From positions 310,001 through 374,000 of the forward strand of contig JAUMWB010000003.1 of the NCBI GenBank assembly GCA_030529845.1: a stretch of 64,000 nucleotides of DNA, written 5' to 3'. Positions 46,322 to 54,088 of the stretch are shown piece by piece. The notes under the pieces were generated by a model. The model made no database searches. It was not told where the DNA came from and saw only the letters and a program-made list of their open reading frames with translations. A program made the position numbers and the translations under genes. This DNA is from Rothia sp. (in: high G+C Gram-positive bacteria) (GTDB lineage: Bacteria > Actinomycetota > Actinomycetes > Actinomycetales > Micrococcaceae). Each line of letters starts with the position of its first letter. Positions within the stretch are counted from its first letter, which is position 1.

Positions 46322-46995
46322 TGACTGAAACCCGTCAACCGACCGTCACCGTTCTCGATTACGGGGCAGGGAACGTGCGCTCAGCCGTCCGCGCCCTTGA
46401 AGAAGCGGGAGCGCGTGTTGTGCTTTCCCGCAAGGAGTCAGATGTCCTGGGTGCCGATGGCCTGGTTGTGCCCGGCGTGGGTGCTTTCAAAGCCGTCATG
46501 GATGGCCTGAAAGAAGCAGATGCTATCCGCATGATTGGCAGGCGCGTTGCGGGCGGACGCCCCGTGCTTGGCATCTGCGTGGGTCTGCAGGTTATGTTCG
46601 ACAAGGGTGTTGAACACGGAGTTGAAGCAGACGGGCTGGGTGAGTGGCCCGGCACCGTTGAAAAGCTCAAGGCTGAAGTTGTACCCCACATGGGGTGGAA
46701 CACCGTCCGCGTCCCCGAAGGCTCCAAGCTCTTTGCCGGTATTGAGAACGAACGCTTCTACTTCGTGCACTCCTACGGTGTGCAGGAGTGGACCTTCGAC
46801 CAGAACAACGAAGCGATGTTCCCGCCCCAGGTTACCTGGGCCAACCACGGGGGCGACTTCATCGCCGCTGTAGAAAACGGGCCGCTGGCGGCTACCCAGT
46901 TCCACCCCGAAAAGTCGGGTGAAGCGGGCATTCGCTTGCTCAAGAACTGGATTGACTCCCTGCCGGTGACCGGACGCCTGGACGGGGGCCAGTAG
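46321..46995 (+). CDS. hisH: imidazole glycerol phosphate synthase, glutaminase subunit
   Basis: A 224-residue class I glutamine amidotransferase. The nucleophile is Cys86 in LGICVGLQ, and the His/Glu pair is in [10 protein letters not shown] near residue 195. It feeds ammonia to HisF, whose gene is not in the window. A 56-codon membrane-protein gene begins two bases after the stop. Confidence 0.96.
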   Translation: MTETRQPTVTVLDYGAGNVRSAVRALEEAGARVVLSRKESDVLGADGLVVPGVGAFKAVMDGLKEADAIRMIGRRVAGGRPVLGICVGLQVMFDKGVEHGVEADGLGEWPGTVEKLKAEVVPHMGWNTVRVPEGSKLFAGIENERFYFVHSYGVQEWTFDQNNEAMFPPQVTWANHGGDFIAAVENGPLAATQFHPEKSGEAGIRLLKNWIDSLPVTGRLDGGQ

Positions 46996-46997
46996 CG

Positions 46998-47168
46998 ATG
47001 TCTGCAACAACGTCCGGTCTGCTATTGATGACCGTGGGCATGATGTTCATTGGCGGAGCCTACTCCTTTTACAAGCAGAAAATTACCTGGGTAGCCCAGT
47101 TGGTTCTGCTCCTAGTGGGTCTTGCTTTTGCCGGCTACGGCCTGTATGTGGTCATGAACTACAGCTAG
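46998..47168 (+). CDS. 56-residue membrane protein between hisH and priA
   Basis: ATG 46998 begins two bases after the hisH stop and the frame ends TAG 47168. The peptide is hydrophobic: MSATTSGLLLMTVGMMFIGG... then a basic YKQK turn, then VAQLVLLLVGLAFAGYGLYVV. That predicts two membrane helices in a hairpin. The reading frame, tight spacing and typical GC-rich codons support a real gene. Function unknown. Confidence 0.65.
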   Translation: MSATTSGLLLMTVGMMFIGGAYSFYKQKITWVAQLVLLLVGLAFAGYGLYVVMNYS

Positions 47169-47238
47169 GCAGCCAGCAGCGCATACCTAGCCCCTTCTAA
47201 AAACTTCACTCTTACCCCATACTCCCAAGGAGAGAATA

Positions 47239-47970
47239 ATGATTGATCGCCTCGAACTGCTGCCGGCAGTTGACGTAGCCAACGGCCAGGCAGTGCGCCT
47301 GGTGCAGGGCGAAGCCGGCTCTGAAACTAACTACGGTTCCCCTGTCGAAGCTGCTCTGGAATGGCAGAACGCTGGTGCTGAGTGGCTGCACCTGGTCGAT
47401 CTCGATGCGGCCTTTGGTCGCGGCGATAACATCGCAATTCTGACCGAGGTAGCCCAGGAACTCTCCATCAAAATTGAGATGTCAGGCGGCATCCGTGACG
47501 ATGAGTCACTGGAACGCGCCCTGTCCCTGAACCCAGCCCGCATCAACCTGGGCACCGCTGCCCTGGAAAACCCCGAGTGGACCCGCAAAGTGATTGCCGA
47601 GCACGGCGATATCATCGCCGTTGGTCTGGATATACGCGGGGAAACCCTGGCAGCCCGTGGCTGGACCAAGGAAGGCGGCAACCTTTGGGAGGTGCTCGAC
47701 CGCCTGAACGAGGACGGCTGCGCCCGCTATGTGGTTACCGACGTCACCAAGGACGGCACCCTGCAGGGACCTAACCTGGAACTTTTGCGCAAGGTCGCAG
47801 AGCGCACCGACAAGCCCGTGGTTGCCTCCGGCGGTATCGCCACCCTCGATGACATCGCAGCCTTGCGTACCATGGTTCCCCACGGCGTTGAAGGCGCTAT
47901 CACCGGTAAGGCTCTCTACGCCGGTAAGTTCACCTTGGCTCAGGCCCTCGACGTTGCAGGTCGCCCCTAG
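47239..47970 (+). CDS. priA: phosphoribosyl isomerase A (bifunctional HisA/TrpF)
   Basis: A 243-residue TIM barrel. The catalytic acid/base aspartates are in [12 protein letters not shown] (about 10) and [14 protein letters not shown] (about 170); phosphate-binding glycines are in MSGGIRDD and ASGGIAT. In actinobacteria this enzyme isomerises both ProFAR and phosphoribosylanthranilate; whether this one does both is inferred from lineage. ATG 47239 follows AAGGAGAGAATA. The stop overlaps the next gene's GTG by one base. Confidence 0.93.
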   Translation: MIDRLELLPAVDVANGQAVRLVQGEAGSETNYGSPVEAALEWQNAGAEWLHLVDLDAAFGRGDNIAILTEVAQELSIKIEMSGGIRDDESLERALSLNPARINLGTAALENPEWTRKVIAEHGDIIAVGLDIRGETLAARGWTKEGGNLWEVLDRLNEDGCARYVVTDVTKDGTLQGPNLELLRKVAERTDKPVVASGGIATLDDIAALRTMVPHGVEGAITGKALYAGKFTLAQALDVAGRP

Positions 47971-48890
47971 TGACAGACTTTTCAGATCGCGTGCACCGCG
48001 CCCATACCCACGGGCACGGCAACCCCGGTAATCCCAGCGCACCCCGCCGGGAGCTACCTGCACATATCGCTGCTCAGCTGGCGTCCGCCGGTCAAAAAAC
48101 CGATACCGGCGGGCAGCCCTGGGAAGGGCGCAACCTGGGGGAAGGTACCAGCCACACCCACCAGTTCCCCGGCGACGACGGAAAAACTGATCCCGCCCTG
48201 CTCAAAGTTCTTGAGGCTTTCAAAGCCGGTGAGGTCGATGAGGTTGCCGTGGTTGATGCCCTGCGCTCGGTACGCATTTTCGCACCCGTGGTGGCTCAAC
48301 TATCGCAGGCAGAAATTACTGAGCAGGGGCTAGTCTCAGACAAAGAATCGGATATGGCCTTGGTGAGTATTCAGGCTCCGGACGGACGCCGTGCCCTGCC
48401 GGTCTTCACCAACGTGGACGCGCTCACCGCCTGGCACGACCTAGCCCGCCCGGTTGCCGCTGACATGCGTAAAACCGCCCTGTCAGCCGTAGAAGATGAT
48501 AACCAGCTCATCGTGGTAGACCCGGGGGCTGACCTCACCTTCGTACTGCGCCGCCCCGCCTTCTGGGCTATTGCCAAGGGCGAAGAATGGGTGCCCTCCT
48601 ACCGTAACCAGCAGGTTGCCCAGGAACTCAGCAACATTGCTGCGCCCCTGTCAGCCGTTGTCGCGGTTGAGGCAGGCCCCGGCACCGGGGTCTACTCGCA
48701 AACTGCGAGCGGACGCGTGCTCGCAGGCGGCGGGCACGGGCCAGAACTTAAGATTATGCTCAAGCTCCGGCCCGGCCTTACTCAGGAACAGGTCAACCAG
48801 ACCGTGCACACCTTCCAGCAGGGGCTTGCCCTCAACCGGGTTATCGCCGAGCAGGCTGACTCTGTACAGATTGCCCTGGCGTCGGCTTAG
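47970..48890 (+). CDS. SseB domain protein
   Basis: A 306-residue cytoplasmic protein. The region from about residue 85 to 300 matches SseB-type proteins: RSVRIFAPVVAQ, DGRRALPVFTNVDALTAWHDLARPV and IVVDPGADLTFVLRRPAFWAI. The first 80 residues are His/Gly/Pro-rich and probably flexible. GTG 47970 overlaps the priA stop. It commonly follows priA in Micrococcaceae. Its last four bases overlap the convergent DUF1844 gene. Confidence 0.82.
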   Translation: MTDFSDRVHRAHTHGHGNPGNPSAPRRELPAHIAAQLASAGQKTDTGGQPWEGRNLGEGTSHTHQFPGDDGKTDPALLKVLEAFKAGEVDEVAVVDALRSVRIFAPVVAQLSQAEITEQGLVSDKESDMALVSIQAPDGRRALPVFTNVDALTAWHDLARPVAADMRKTALSAVEDDNQLIVVDPGADLTFVLRRPAFWAIAKGEEWVPSYRNQQVAQELSNIAAPLSAVVAVEAGPGTGVYSQTASGRVLAGGGHGPELKIMLKLRPGLTQEQVNQTVHTFQQGLALNRVIAEQADSVQIALASA

Positions 48891-49306
48891 AAGACCGGCC
48901 CGGTGAATTTTTCGCCGGGGCCCTTGCCGGGGGCGTCCGGGTAGGGGGACGCCTCGCGGAAGGCAAGCTGGAGGGAGCGTAGACCGTCACGCAAGGGAGC
49001 GGCATGCTGGGAGCCAATTTCGGGGGCCGCTGCGGTGACAAAACCGGCGAGGGCTGTGATGAGCTTGCGGGCCTCGTCCAGATCCTTGAGATCTTCGGCA
49101 TTCTCTTCTGCTGCCAGGCCGCACTTAACGGCGGCTGCACTCATGAGGTGAACAGCGGCAGTGGTGATGACCTCAACAGCGGGCACTTCAGCGATATCAC
49201 GCATCTGTGCGTTGACTTCTTCGACCTGCTCAGCGGTTAGGCCCTCAGGTAGCTGGGGGTCCTGCTCAGAGGACTCTTCAAAACGGTAGCTAGTTTCGTT
49301 GCTCAT
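48887..49306 (-). CDS. DUF1844 family protein
   Basis: A 139-residue acidic helical protein. IAEVPAVEVITTAAVHLMSAAAVKCGL (about 37-63) and DLDEARKLITALAGFV are the DUF1844 signatures. It is found next to infC in many actinobacteria; function unknown. Its start codon faces the infC promoter. GATTCT seven bases before ATG 49306 suggests a leaderless transcript. Confidence 0.85.
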   Translation of the reverse strand: MSNETSYRFEESSEQDPQLPEGLTAEQVEEVNAQMRDIAEVPAVEVITTAAVHLMSAAAVKCGLAAEENAEDLKDLDEARKLITALAGFVTAAAPEIGSQHAAPLRDGLRSLQLAFREASPYPDAPGKGPGEKFTGPVF

Positions 49307-49403
49307 GGTTACTAGAATCTCATACCAACCCCACCGAACGTGAATCGCCCGTCACATTGACCCCGCCTACCGTCGTCCGCCCCAAGAAAAACCCCGAAAA
49401 CCC

Positions 49404-49432
49404 TTGAAAAACCGCGCCTTACCCAGTAATGT
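49404..49432 (+). promoter_or_regulatory. infC: promoter of the infC-rpmI-rplT operon
   Basis: TTGAAA (49404-49409) and TAATGT (49427-49432) are 17 bases apart, the best sigma-A match in the window. A start near 49439 gives a leader of about 235 nt. Confidence 0.7.
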
Positions 49433-49438
49433 TAAGAG

Positions 49439-49673
49439 CTGTTTGCAAGTGGAACCCAGGTTCCCACCCGCAGCCGCCAGATATGGCGACCGGGTCAGCA
49501 CCCGCAGCCTCCCTCTGGGAAGCAAATGGGTAGCAACGCCGCCTGCCGGCGTCCGCTCCCTCAAGCGCGGGTAGGTAACTGAAGCCTCCGCTTGCTAGCC
49601 GCAACCGGGGGCTTTTTCGCCCCCACAGAAATTCACGGGGGACACCCCCACCACAAGCAACAGGAGCTTTGTC
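49439..49673 (+). promoter_or_regulatory. structured 5' leader and attenuator of infC-rpmI-rplT
   Basis: AAGCCTCCG (49582-49590) pairs with CGGGGGCTT (49606-49614, one G-U) and is followed by TTTTT: a terminator before the gene. The same G-run can instead pair with GCCCCC at 49619-49624, and a further GGGGG (49637-49641)/CCCCC (49645-49649) pair adds another alternative. Mutually exclusive hairpins like these imply attenuation, probably sensing L20 or IF3. The ligand is unproven. The upstream part contains other GC-rich stems. Confidence 0.55.
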
Positions 49674-50324
49674 ATTAGCGATCCACGCATCAACGACCGC
49701 ATTCGCGTTCCGGAAGTTCGACTCGTCGGCCCCGGCGGTGAACAGGTCGGTATTGTCCGCGTAGAAGATGCACTGCGTCTTGCTCAGGAGTCTGACCTTG
49801 ACCTGGTTGAGGTTGCCCCTAACGCTAAGCCGCCTGTGTGCAAGCTTATGGACTTCGGCAAGTACAAGTACGAAGCCGCAGTCAAGGCACGTGAATCTCG
49901 AAAGAAGCAGGTCAATGCTTCTTTGAAGGAAATCCGTTTCCGCCTCAAGATTGATACCCATGACTACGAAACCAAGGTCGGGCACGCACGTCGTTTCCTG
50001 GCTGGCGGTGACAAGGTCAAGGCTATGATTCAGTTCCGTGGTCGTGAACAGCAGCGCCCCGAGATGGGTGTGCGACTGCTTGAACGCATGGCGAACGACC
50101 TGACCGAGGTTGGCACCGTAGAGTCCAACCCTCGCGTTGACGGTCGCAACATGGTGATGGTTCTTGCCCCGCTGCGCGGCAAGCAGGAAGCCCGCCGTGA
50201 GAGCCAGAAGTCAGGTGGCCGCAAGGGTCGCGAACGCGTCAACACCACCGAGGCAACCCCTGTGACCAACTCCCTGGCAGATGCAATGCCCGAGGAGCTC
50301 AAGGCACAGGCGTCAGCCGAATAG
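49674..50324 (+). CDS. infC: translation initiation factor IF-3 with AUU start codon
   Basis: A 216-residue IF3. The N-domain begins [19 protein letters not shown], and the C-domain contains [17 protein letters not shown] and [12 protein letters not shown]. The only start that fits is ATT 49674, placed seven bases after AGGAG (49662-49666); no ATG, GTG or TTG occurs in frame between that site and the conserved sequence. The first in-frame ATG (49836) would delete the N-domain. AUU starts on infC are known from E. coli, where IF3 rejects its own start codon and so limits its synthesis. The C-terminal tail is basic and polar. Confidence 0.9.
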   Translation: MSDPRINDRIRVPEVRLVGPGGEQVGIVRVEDALRLAQESDLDLVEVAPNAKPPVCKLMDFGKYKYEAAVKARESRKKQVNASLKEIRFRLKIDTHDYETKVGHARRFLAGGDKVKAMIQFRGREQQRPEMGVRLLERMANDLTEVGTVESNPRVDGRNMVMVLAPLRGKQEARRESQKSGGRKGRERVNTTEATPVTNSLADAMPEELKAQASAE

Positions 50325-50527
50325 GAGCTGTTTAGACAACCAGGCGCGGGCTCGTGTAGGGTTTCGTGCTTGGTCGTCGTTCGCTTACCGCCGTTTTTAT
50401 TGAGAAATAAAGGCGATGGTGGGCGGGCAGAACACCCTTAAAACTTCCCCGCCCGCCGGGGTCGTTGAGTTTTTCAGTTCCTCACCCTGTAACCGGGGCG
50501 AGGGTAGAACGTAAGGAGAATCGGCTC
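50325..50527 (+). promoter_or_regulatory. infC-rpmI spacer with hairpins
   Basis: 203 bases without a gene. CGCC...TTTATT (from 50390) pairs with AATAAAGGCG (ending about 50415). GGGCGGG near 50423 can pair with CCCGCCC near 50451, and CCCC/GGGG arms at the end of that element (50448-50462) form an alternative. AAGGAGAATC precedes rpmI. These may coordinate L35/L20 output. Confidence 0.4.
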
Positions 50528-50722
50528 ATGCCGAAGCAGAAGACCCACTCTGGTGCTAAGAAGCGCTTCAAGCTCACCGGTACTGGCAAGGTTAAGCGCC
50601 AGCAGGCCAACCGCCGCCACTACCTGGAGCACAAGTCATCCCGTCTGACCCGTCGTCTGGCATCTGACCAGATCGTAACCGGCGGCCAGGCTAAGGTCAT
50701 CAAGAAGATGCTGGGCAAGTAA
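50528..50722 (+). CDS. rpmI: 50S ribosomal protein L35
   Basis: A 64-residue basic protein, [20 protein letters not shown]..., the complete L35. ATG 50528 follows AAGGAGAATCGGCTC. It is followed after 114 bases by rplT; that gap holds two short hairpins (CGCCC/GGGCG near 50743-50757 and CCAGC/GCTGG near 50788-50809). Confidence 0.97.
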   Translation: MPKQKTHSGAKKRFKLTGTGKVKRQQANRRHYLEHKSSRLTRRLASDQIVTGGQAKVIKKMLGK

Positions 50723-50836
50723 GCTCCTTCTTTTTGAAGCTTCGCCCCTAGTGGGCGCACCAAAAGTAGATATTTTCTCTCCTGCACCAGCGCTAGATTT
50801 TTAGCTGGGTAGGACACAAGACGTTAGGAGACACAC

Positions 50837-51220
50837 GTGGCACGTGTGAAGCGCGCGGTTAACGCGCACAAGAAGCGCCGAGTAATCCTTGATCGTGCAT
50901 CAGGCTACCGTGGCCAGCGTTCACGCCTTTACCGTAAGGCTAAGGAACAGGTCACTCACTCACTGGTATACAGCTACGACCACCGTCGTAAGAAGAAGGG
51001 CGACTTCCGTCGTCTCTGGATCCAGCGTATCAACGCAGCTGCACGCGCTGAGGGCCTGACCTACAACCGTTTCATCCAGGGCCTGAAGGCTGCTGAGGTT
51101 GAGGTTGACCGTCGTATGCTGGCTGAGCTGGCTGTTAACGAGCCTGCTGCTTTCTCAGCTCTGGTTGAAATCGCTAAGAACAACCTGCCTGAGGACACTT
51201 CAGCTCCCAAGGCTGCCTAA
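50837..51220 (+). CDS. rplT: 50S ribosomal protein L20
   Basis: A 127-residue L20, complete: [38 protein letters not shown]... with a slightly extended Ala/Pro C-terminus. L20 binds 23S rRNA early in assembly and, in other bacteria, represses its own operon. GTG 50837 follows TTAGGAG. In related genomes the next gene is the SpoU methyltransferase; here about 8.3 kb of accessory DNA intervenes. Confidence 0.97.
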   Translation: MARVKRAVNAHKKRRVILDRASGYRGQRSRLYRKAKEQVTHSLVYSYDHRRKKKGDFRRLWIQRINAAARAEGLTYNRFIQGLKAAEVEVDRRMLAELAVNEPAAFSALVEIAKNNLPEDTSAPKAA

Positions 51221-51240
51221 GTCTTTTTAGGTTTGTCTTT

Positions 51241-51322
51241 CCCCACCTAAGTGGTGGGGTGCGGACGCCGCCTCCCACTTTCCTGCCACCGGGCAGGGCA
51301 GTGAGGGGCGGCGTCCTCTTTG
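51241..51322 (+). terminator. double-hairpin terminator after rplT
   Basis: CCCCAC/GTGGGG (51241-51259) is followed by a larger stem pairing GGACGCCGCC at 51263 with GGCGGCGTCC ending at 51317, containing an inner CCTGCC/GGGCAGG hairpin. A TCTTTGTT tail follows. Confidence 0.7.
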
Positions 51323-51382
51323 TTGCGATCTTACTGGGGCTTGGAGCGCCGGGCCGGGACGCCGGGCTTGGGCTGGGTCGTT

Positions 51383-51451
51383 GGAGCGCCCACCAGACTC
51401 TCGCGGTGTCTACGCTTTTGATGGGCACAGCGAGAGTTTGGTGGACAGTCC
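51383..51451. repeat. long imperfect inverted repeat
   Basis: The 22-base arms 51383-51404 and 51430-51451 (inner part ACTCTCGC / GCGAGAGT) match at 18 of 22 positions, and six more pairs (GTGTCT/GGGCAC, with G-U) extend the stem toward an 11-base loop. The T-rich run TTTT is in the loop, not after the stem, so it is not a normal terminator. It stands at the left edge of the accessory region, between rplT and the nitroreductase gene. Confidence 0.7.
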
Positions 51452-51533
51452 CGCTGTGACGGGTGGGCACTACTAGGTAAAGGCAGCAAAAGAAATAGGC
51501 AGAGGCCTTCCGGGCGTAAATTTTTGGGTGGAG

Positions 51534-51586
51534 AAAAGCCCACCCTGCTTCCGTCCTGGTGCGGACGGCGGTGGGGTGGGCTTTTT
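51534..51586. terminator. bidirectional terminator downstream of the nitroreductase gene
   Basis: AAAAGCCCACCC (51534-51545) pairs with GGGTGGGCTTTT (51574-51585), with an inner CCGTCC/GGACGG hairpin. A-run and T-run flank it, so it can stop transcription from both sides. Confidence 0.85.
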
Positions 51587-51620
51587 GCGCTACCTGAAGT
51601 GTGCGGTGGGGTGGGTTTTG

Positions 51621-52286
51621 CTACTCAACCCAGGTGATGACCTCTTCTGCGGGCTTGCGGGTTTGGGGCCAGGGGAGTTCTTCGGTGCGGTAGCCAAGGG
51701 CCAGCATGGTGACGATGCCTTCGGTTTCGGGGTCGATGATGCCGTGGTCGGCTAGCAGGTCGTTGGCTTTTTCGGCGTTGAAGCCTTCGATGGGGCAGGA
51801 GTCGATACCGATGAGGGCGGCGGCGGTCATCATGTTGCCCAAAGCGATGTAGGTTTGCTTGGCGGACCAATCGAAGAGGGCGCGCTCGTCGGTGAGCCCC
51901 ATGTCGTTGACCTGGAAGCTCTTGTAAGTTTCGAGGGCTTTGGCGTGGTCTTCGGGGGAGAGATTGCGGGAGGCGAGTGAGGCCTGCATGTGGGGGCCGT
52001 CGTGCTGCATGTTGCGCTTGGCTAGGAGCAGGACGAAGTGGCTTGCACCGCCGAGCTGGCGGGCAGCTCCCCAGCTGAAGGGTTTGAGGGCTTCGCGGAT
52101 CTCTGGGTTTTGCAGGACGACGAACCGCCAGCCTTGGGCGCCGACGGAGCTGGGGGAGAGGCGGGCGGTTTCGAGGATGTAGGTGATGTCGTCGTCGCTG
52201 ATTTTCTTCTCGGGGTCGAAGAACTTGATGGCGCGGCGGCGCTGGGCGGCGTCGAGGACGAGCTGCTTGATGGCTTGGATCTGCAT
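51621..52286 (-). CDS. NAD(P)H-dependent nitroreductase family protein
   Basis: A 221-residue FMN oxidoreductase of the NfsB-type nitroreductase family. RRRAIKFFDPEKKISDDDITYILETARLSPSSVGAQGWRF (RRRxxKxF and SPSSxGxQxWRF, residues 16-55) binds FMN, and the C-terminal YRTEELPWPQTRK is typical. Its codon use resembles core genes, so it may be native although it lies between rplT and the restriction operon. The physiological substrate is unknown. It is monocistronic. Confidence 0.87.
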   Translation of the reverse strand: MQIQAIKQLVLDAAQRRRAIKFFDPEKKISDDDITYILETARLSPSSVGAQGWRFVVLQNPEIREALKPFSWGAARQLGGASHFVLLLAKRNMQHDGPHMQASLASRNLSPEDHAKALETYKSFQVNDMGLTDERALFDWSAKQTYIALGNMMTAAALIGIDSCPIEGFNAEKANDLLADHGIIDPETEGIVTMLALGYRTEELPWPQTRKPAEEVITWVE

Positions 52287-52486
52287 GGGCTGTAACTTTC
52301 GTGATGGGCAGAGGATTGCTTCAGGAGTAACAAGCAGGGGAGCGAGATTATTCCGGGAAAAATGAGAGGCAAAGAAGTATAGATATAGTGGGCCAATGGT
52401 TGTCTGAATGCTCTAGGGTGTTAACCACCAAATATTATCTACATAATAATCTGCCGGATAAAATATTTTTCTTACTAAAAAATCTA

Positions 52487-54088
52487 TCAATTTTGATTAG
52501 AAACCCAATGGTTTGGAGTTAGATTTGCTATCTCTGTCAAATGGTAAATAGGAACCCAGTCTGATTCTTTTTCCGGTCTTATTGCTCCAGGTTGAAGTGC
52601 ATGTAGATGGATACCTTCAGGGAATATTTCCGCTTTAGAAGAAAGCACCTTTTTTATATCATCTAAATCAGAGCTGATAATCATTGCTTTTCTTGCCATC
52701 CCCCAATTTTCATCGTAATAACATGCTATAAAGTCATGTGTTGCTGGATTGAAAAGAAGTGACGGTATGCAATCATTTGTTCTTAATCTAGGTTTTTTAT
52801 TTATGTATTCCCGGTGCGAAGTGAAGTAATCTTTCCAGATGTTAAACCTTTTGCGAATTTCAACGTTTGCCTCATCTGCCGGGATAATAACTAGTTCCTG
52901 AAGCATTTTGAACTTCCCCCTGCTCTTCGCTCCCTTATCGCCAAGAATGTAGAATGCTGTTAGTGGGTGCTCAGAAATGACACTTGCTGCAGCGTCCGAA
53001 ATAATTTTTGTCAGGTCTCGAATTGAGATTAATGCATTAGTATAATCTTCTTCTGAGGGAATATATTCTGCATGGGCAATTTTATTTCTAATTTGTCGAA
53101 TGTTCTTCTCCCAGGGGTCTATATCAGCCCTGCTAATCTTCAAAGCATCGTATACAACATCTAATCTCTGGGAGAAACTTCTATTCCAATCAGAAGATAC
53201 TTCGCTGGGGAGCTTGGATTTTTCCCATTGCAGAAACAAGTAGATGTCATTAAAAAGTATTTCAGCAGCGGTTGCAAAAAGAAGTATGGCTGGTTTGTAA
53301 AGTCCATACTTTGTCCCTGTAAGTTCTCCTTCTCTAAGGGCATCCCAGTATGCTGATGTATACGAAGAGTATAATCTATTTATGTTCGACTTGAAATGAA
53401 TAATTTCATTTTCACTTAGAGATGTGCGACGCTCTCCCCAGTGGTAGTTTGATTTTTTATTTGGTACAACAGTGAATTTCCTTGAGATTTCAAACCCTTT
53501 ATTTAATTGAGTTACTGAAATTGGTAACGCAGGAGGGAGCAGTTGAGGGGTTATTAAATGCGAAACGAAGCGTTGTCTAACTATATAGAAGTTAAGTTGA
53601 GTTTGCTGTATTAGTTTCATGCAGTTTGTTAATGCTGCCTCAATAAGATGTGAAATTTCACCTAACTGTGTAGGTTTCTTAAACTCTTGGAGTAGGTAAA
53701 CTTCACTTCCATAATGACTGGAAGTCTTTAATTCAATATTTTTAAAAATTGAATCAATTTCTAAATCACTCAATGTTGCATATGTGGAAATCTCTAGGTT
53801 TAATTCTGCTATTGATTTGTTGTGCCTGTCGCTGTTTAACTCTGGAAAAATTTCCTTGATTGGAGTGTCATTTATGGTGTTGGTGGTCTGAATACCCACG
53901 ACGGGTATATCTGCATTTTGATTTAAATATTGAATTAACGGATGATATGATACATCGCCAATACAGATTGTAGATTTATCTTTTTCTTCAAGTGTTTCCC
54001 AGATAAAAAATGAGGAGTGCTGCTCCTTCGGTGGTGATGGTATATCTGGTATCTCGACTGCTAGTCGTAAACGAATTGAATGCTTCAT
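52487..54088 (-). CDS. HEPN-motif protein, last gene of the restriction-modification operon
   Basis: A 533-residue protein I cannot assign to a named family. It is clearly AT-rich compared with all neighbours. Residues about 265-370 are helical and contain IRQIRNKIAHAEY near 333-345; RNKIAH is an R-X4-H motif with Asn after Arg, the signature of catalytic HEPN ribonucleases in abortive-infection and toxin systems. The preceding segment, KPAILLFATAAEILFNDIYLFLQ, fits a HEPN helix. The N-terminal 250 and C-terminal 150 residues are unrecognised. ATG 54088 directly follows the helicase stop codon (TAGATG), with GAGGGAAAC before it, so expression is coupled. A HEPN RNase effector role is inference. 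Confidence 0.65.
   Translation of the reverse strand: MKHSIRLRLAVEIPDIPSPPKEQHSSFFIWETLEEKDKSTICIGDVSYHPLIQYLNQNADIPVVGIQTTNTINDTPIKEIFPELNSDRHNKSIAELNLEISTYATLSDLEIDSIFKNIELKTSSHYGSEVYLLQEFKKPTQLGEISHLIEAALTNCMKLIQQTQLNFYIVRQRFVSHLITPQLLPPALPISVTQLNKGFEISRKFTVVPNKKSNYHWGERRTSLSENEIIHFKSNINRLYSSYTSAYWDALREGELTGTKYGLYKPAILLFATAAEILFNDIYLFLQWEKSKLPSEVSSDWNRSFSQRLDVVYDALKISRADIDPWEKNIRQIRNKIAHAEYIPSEEDYTNALISIRDLTKIISDAAASVISEHPLTAFYILGDKGAKSRGKFKMLQELVIIPADEANVEIRKRFNIWKDYFTSHREYINKKPRLRTNDCIPSLLFNPATHDFIACYYDENWGMARKAMIISSDLDDIKKVLSSKAEIFPEGIHLHALQPGAIRPEKESDWVPIYHLTEIANLTPNHWVSNQN

Noticed and set aside
49836-50324. Short IF3 of 162 residues starting at ATG 49836
   Set aside because: It would lack the N-terminal domain, whose conserved sequence is in frame upstream from ATT 49674.
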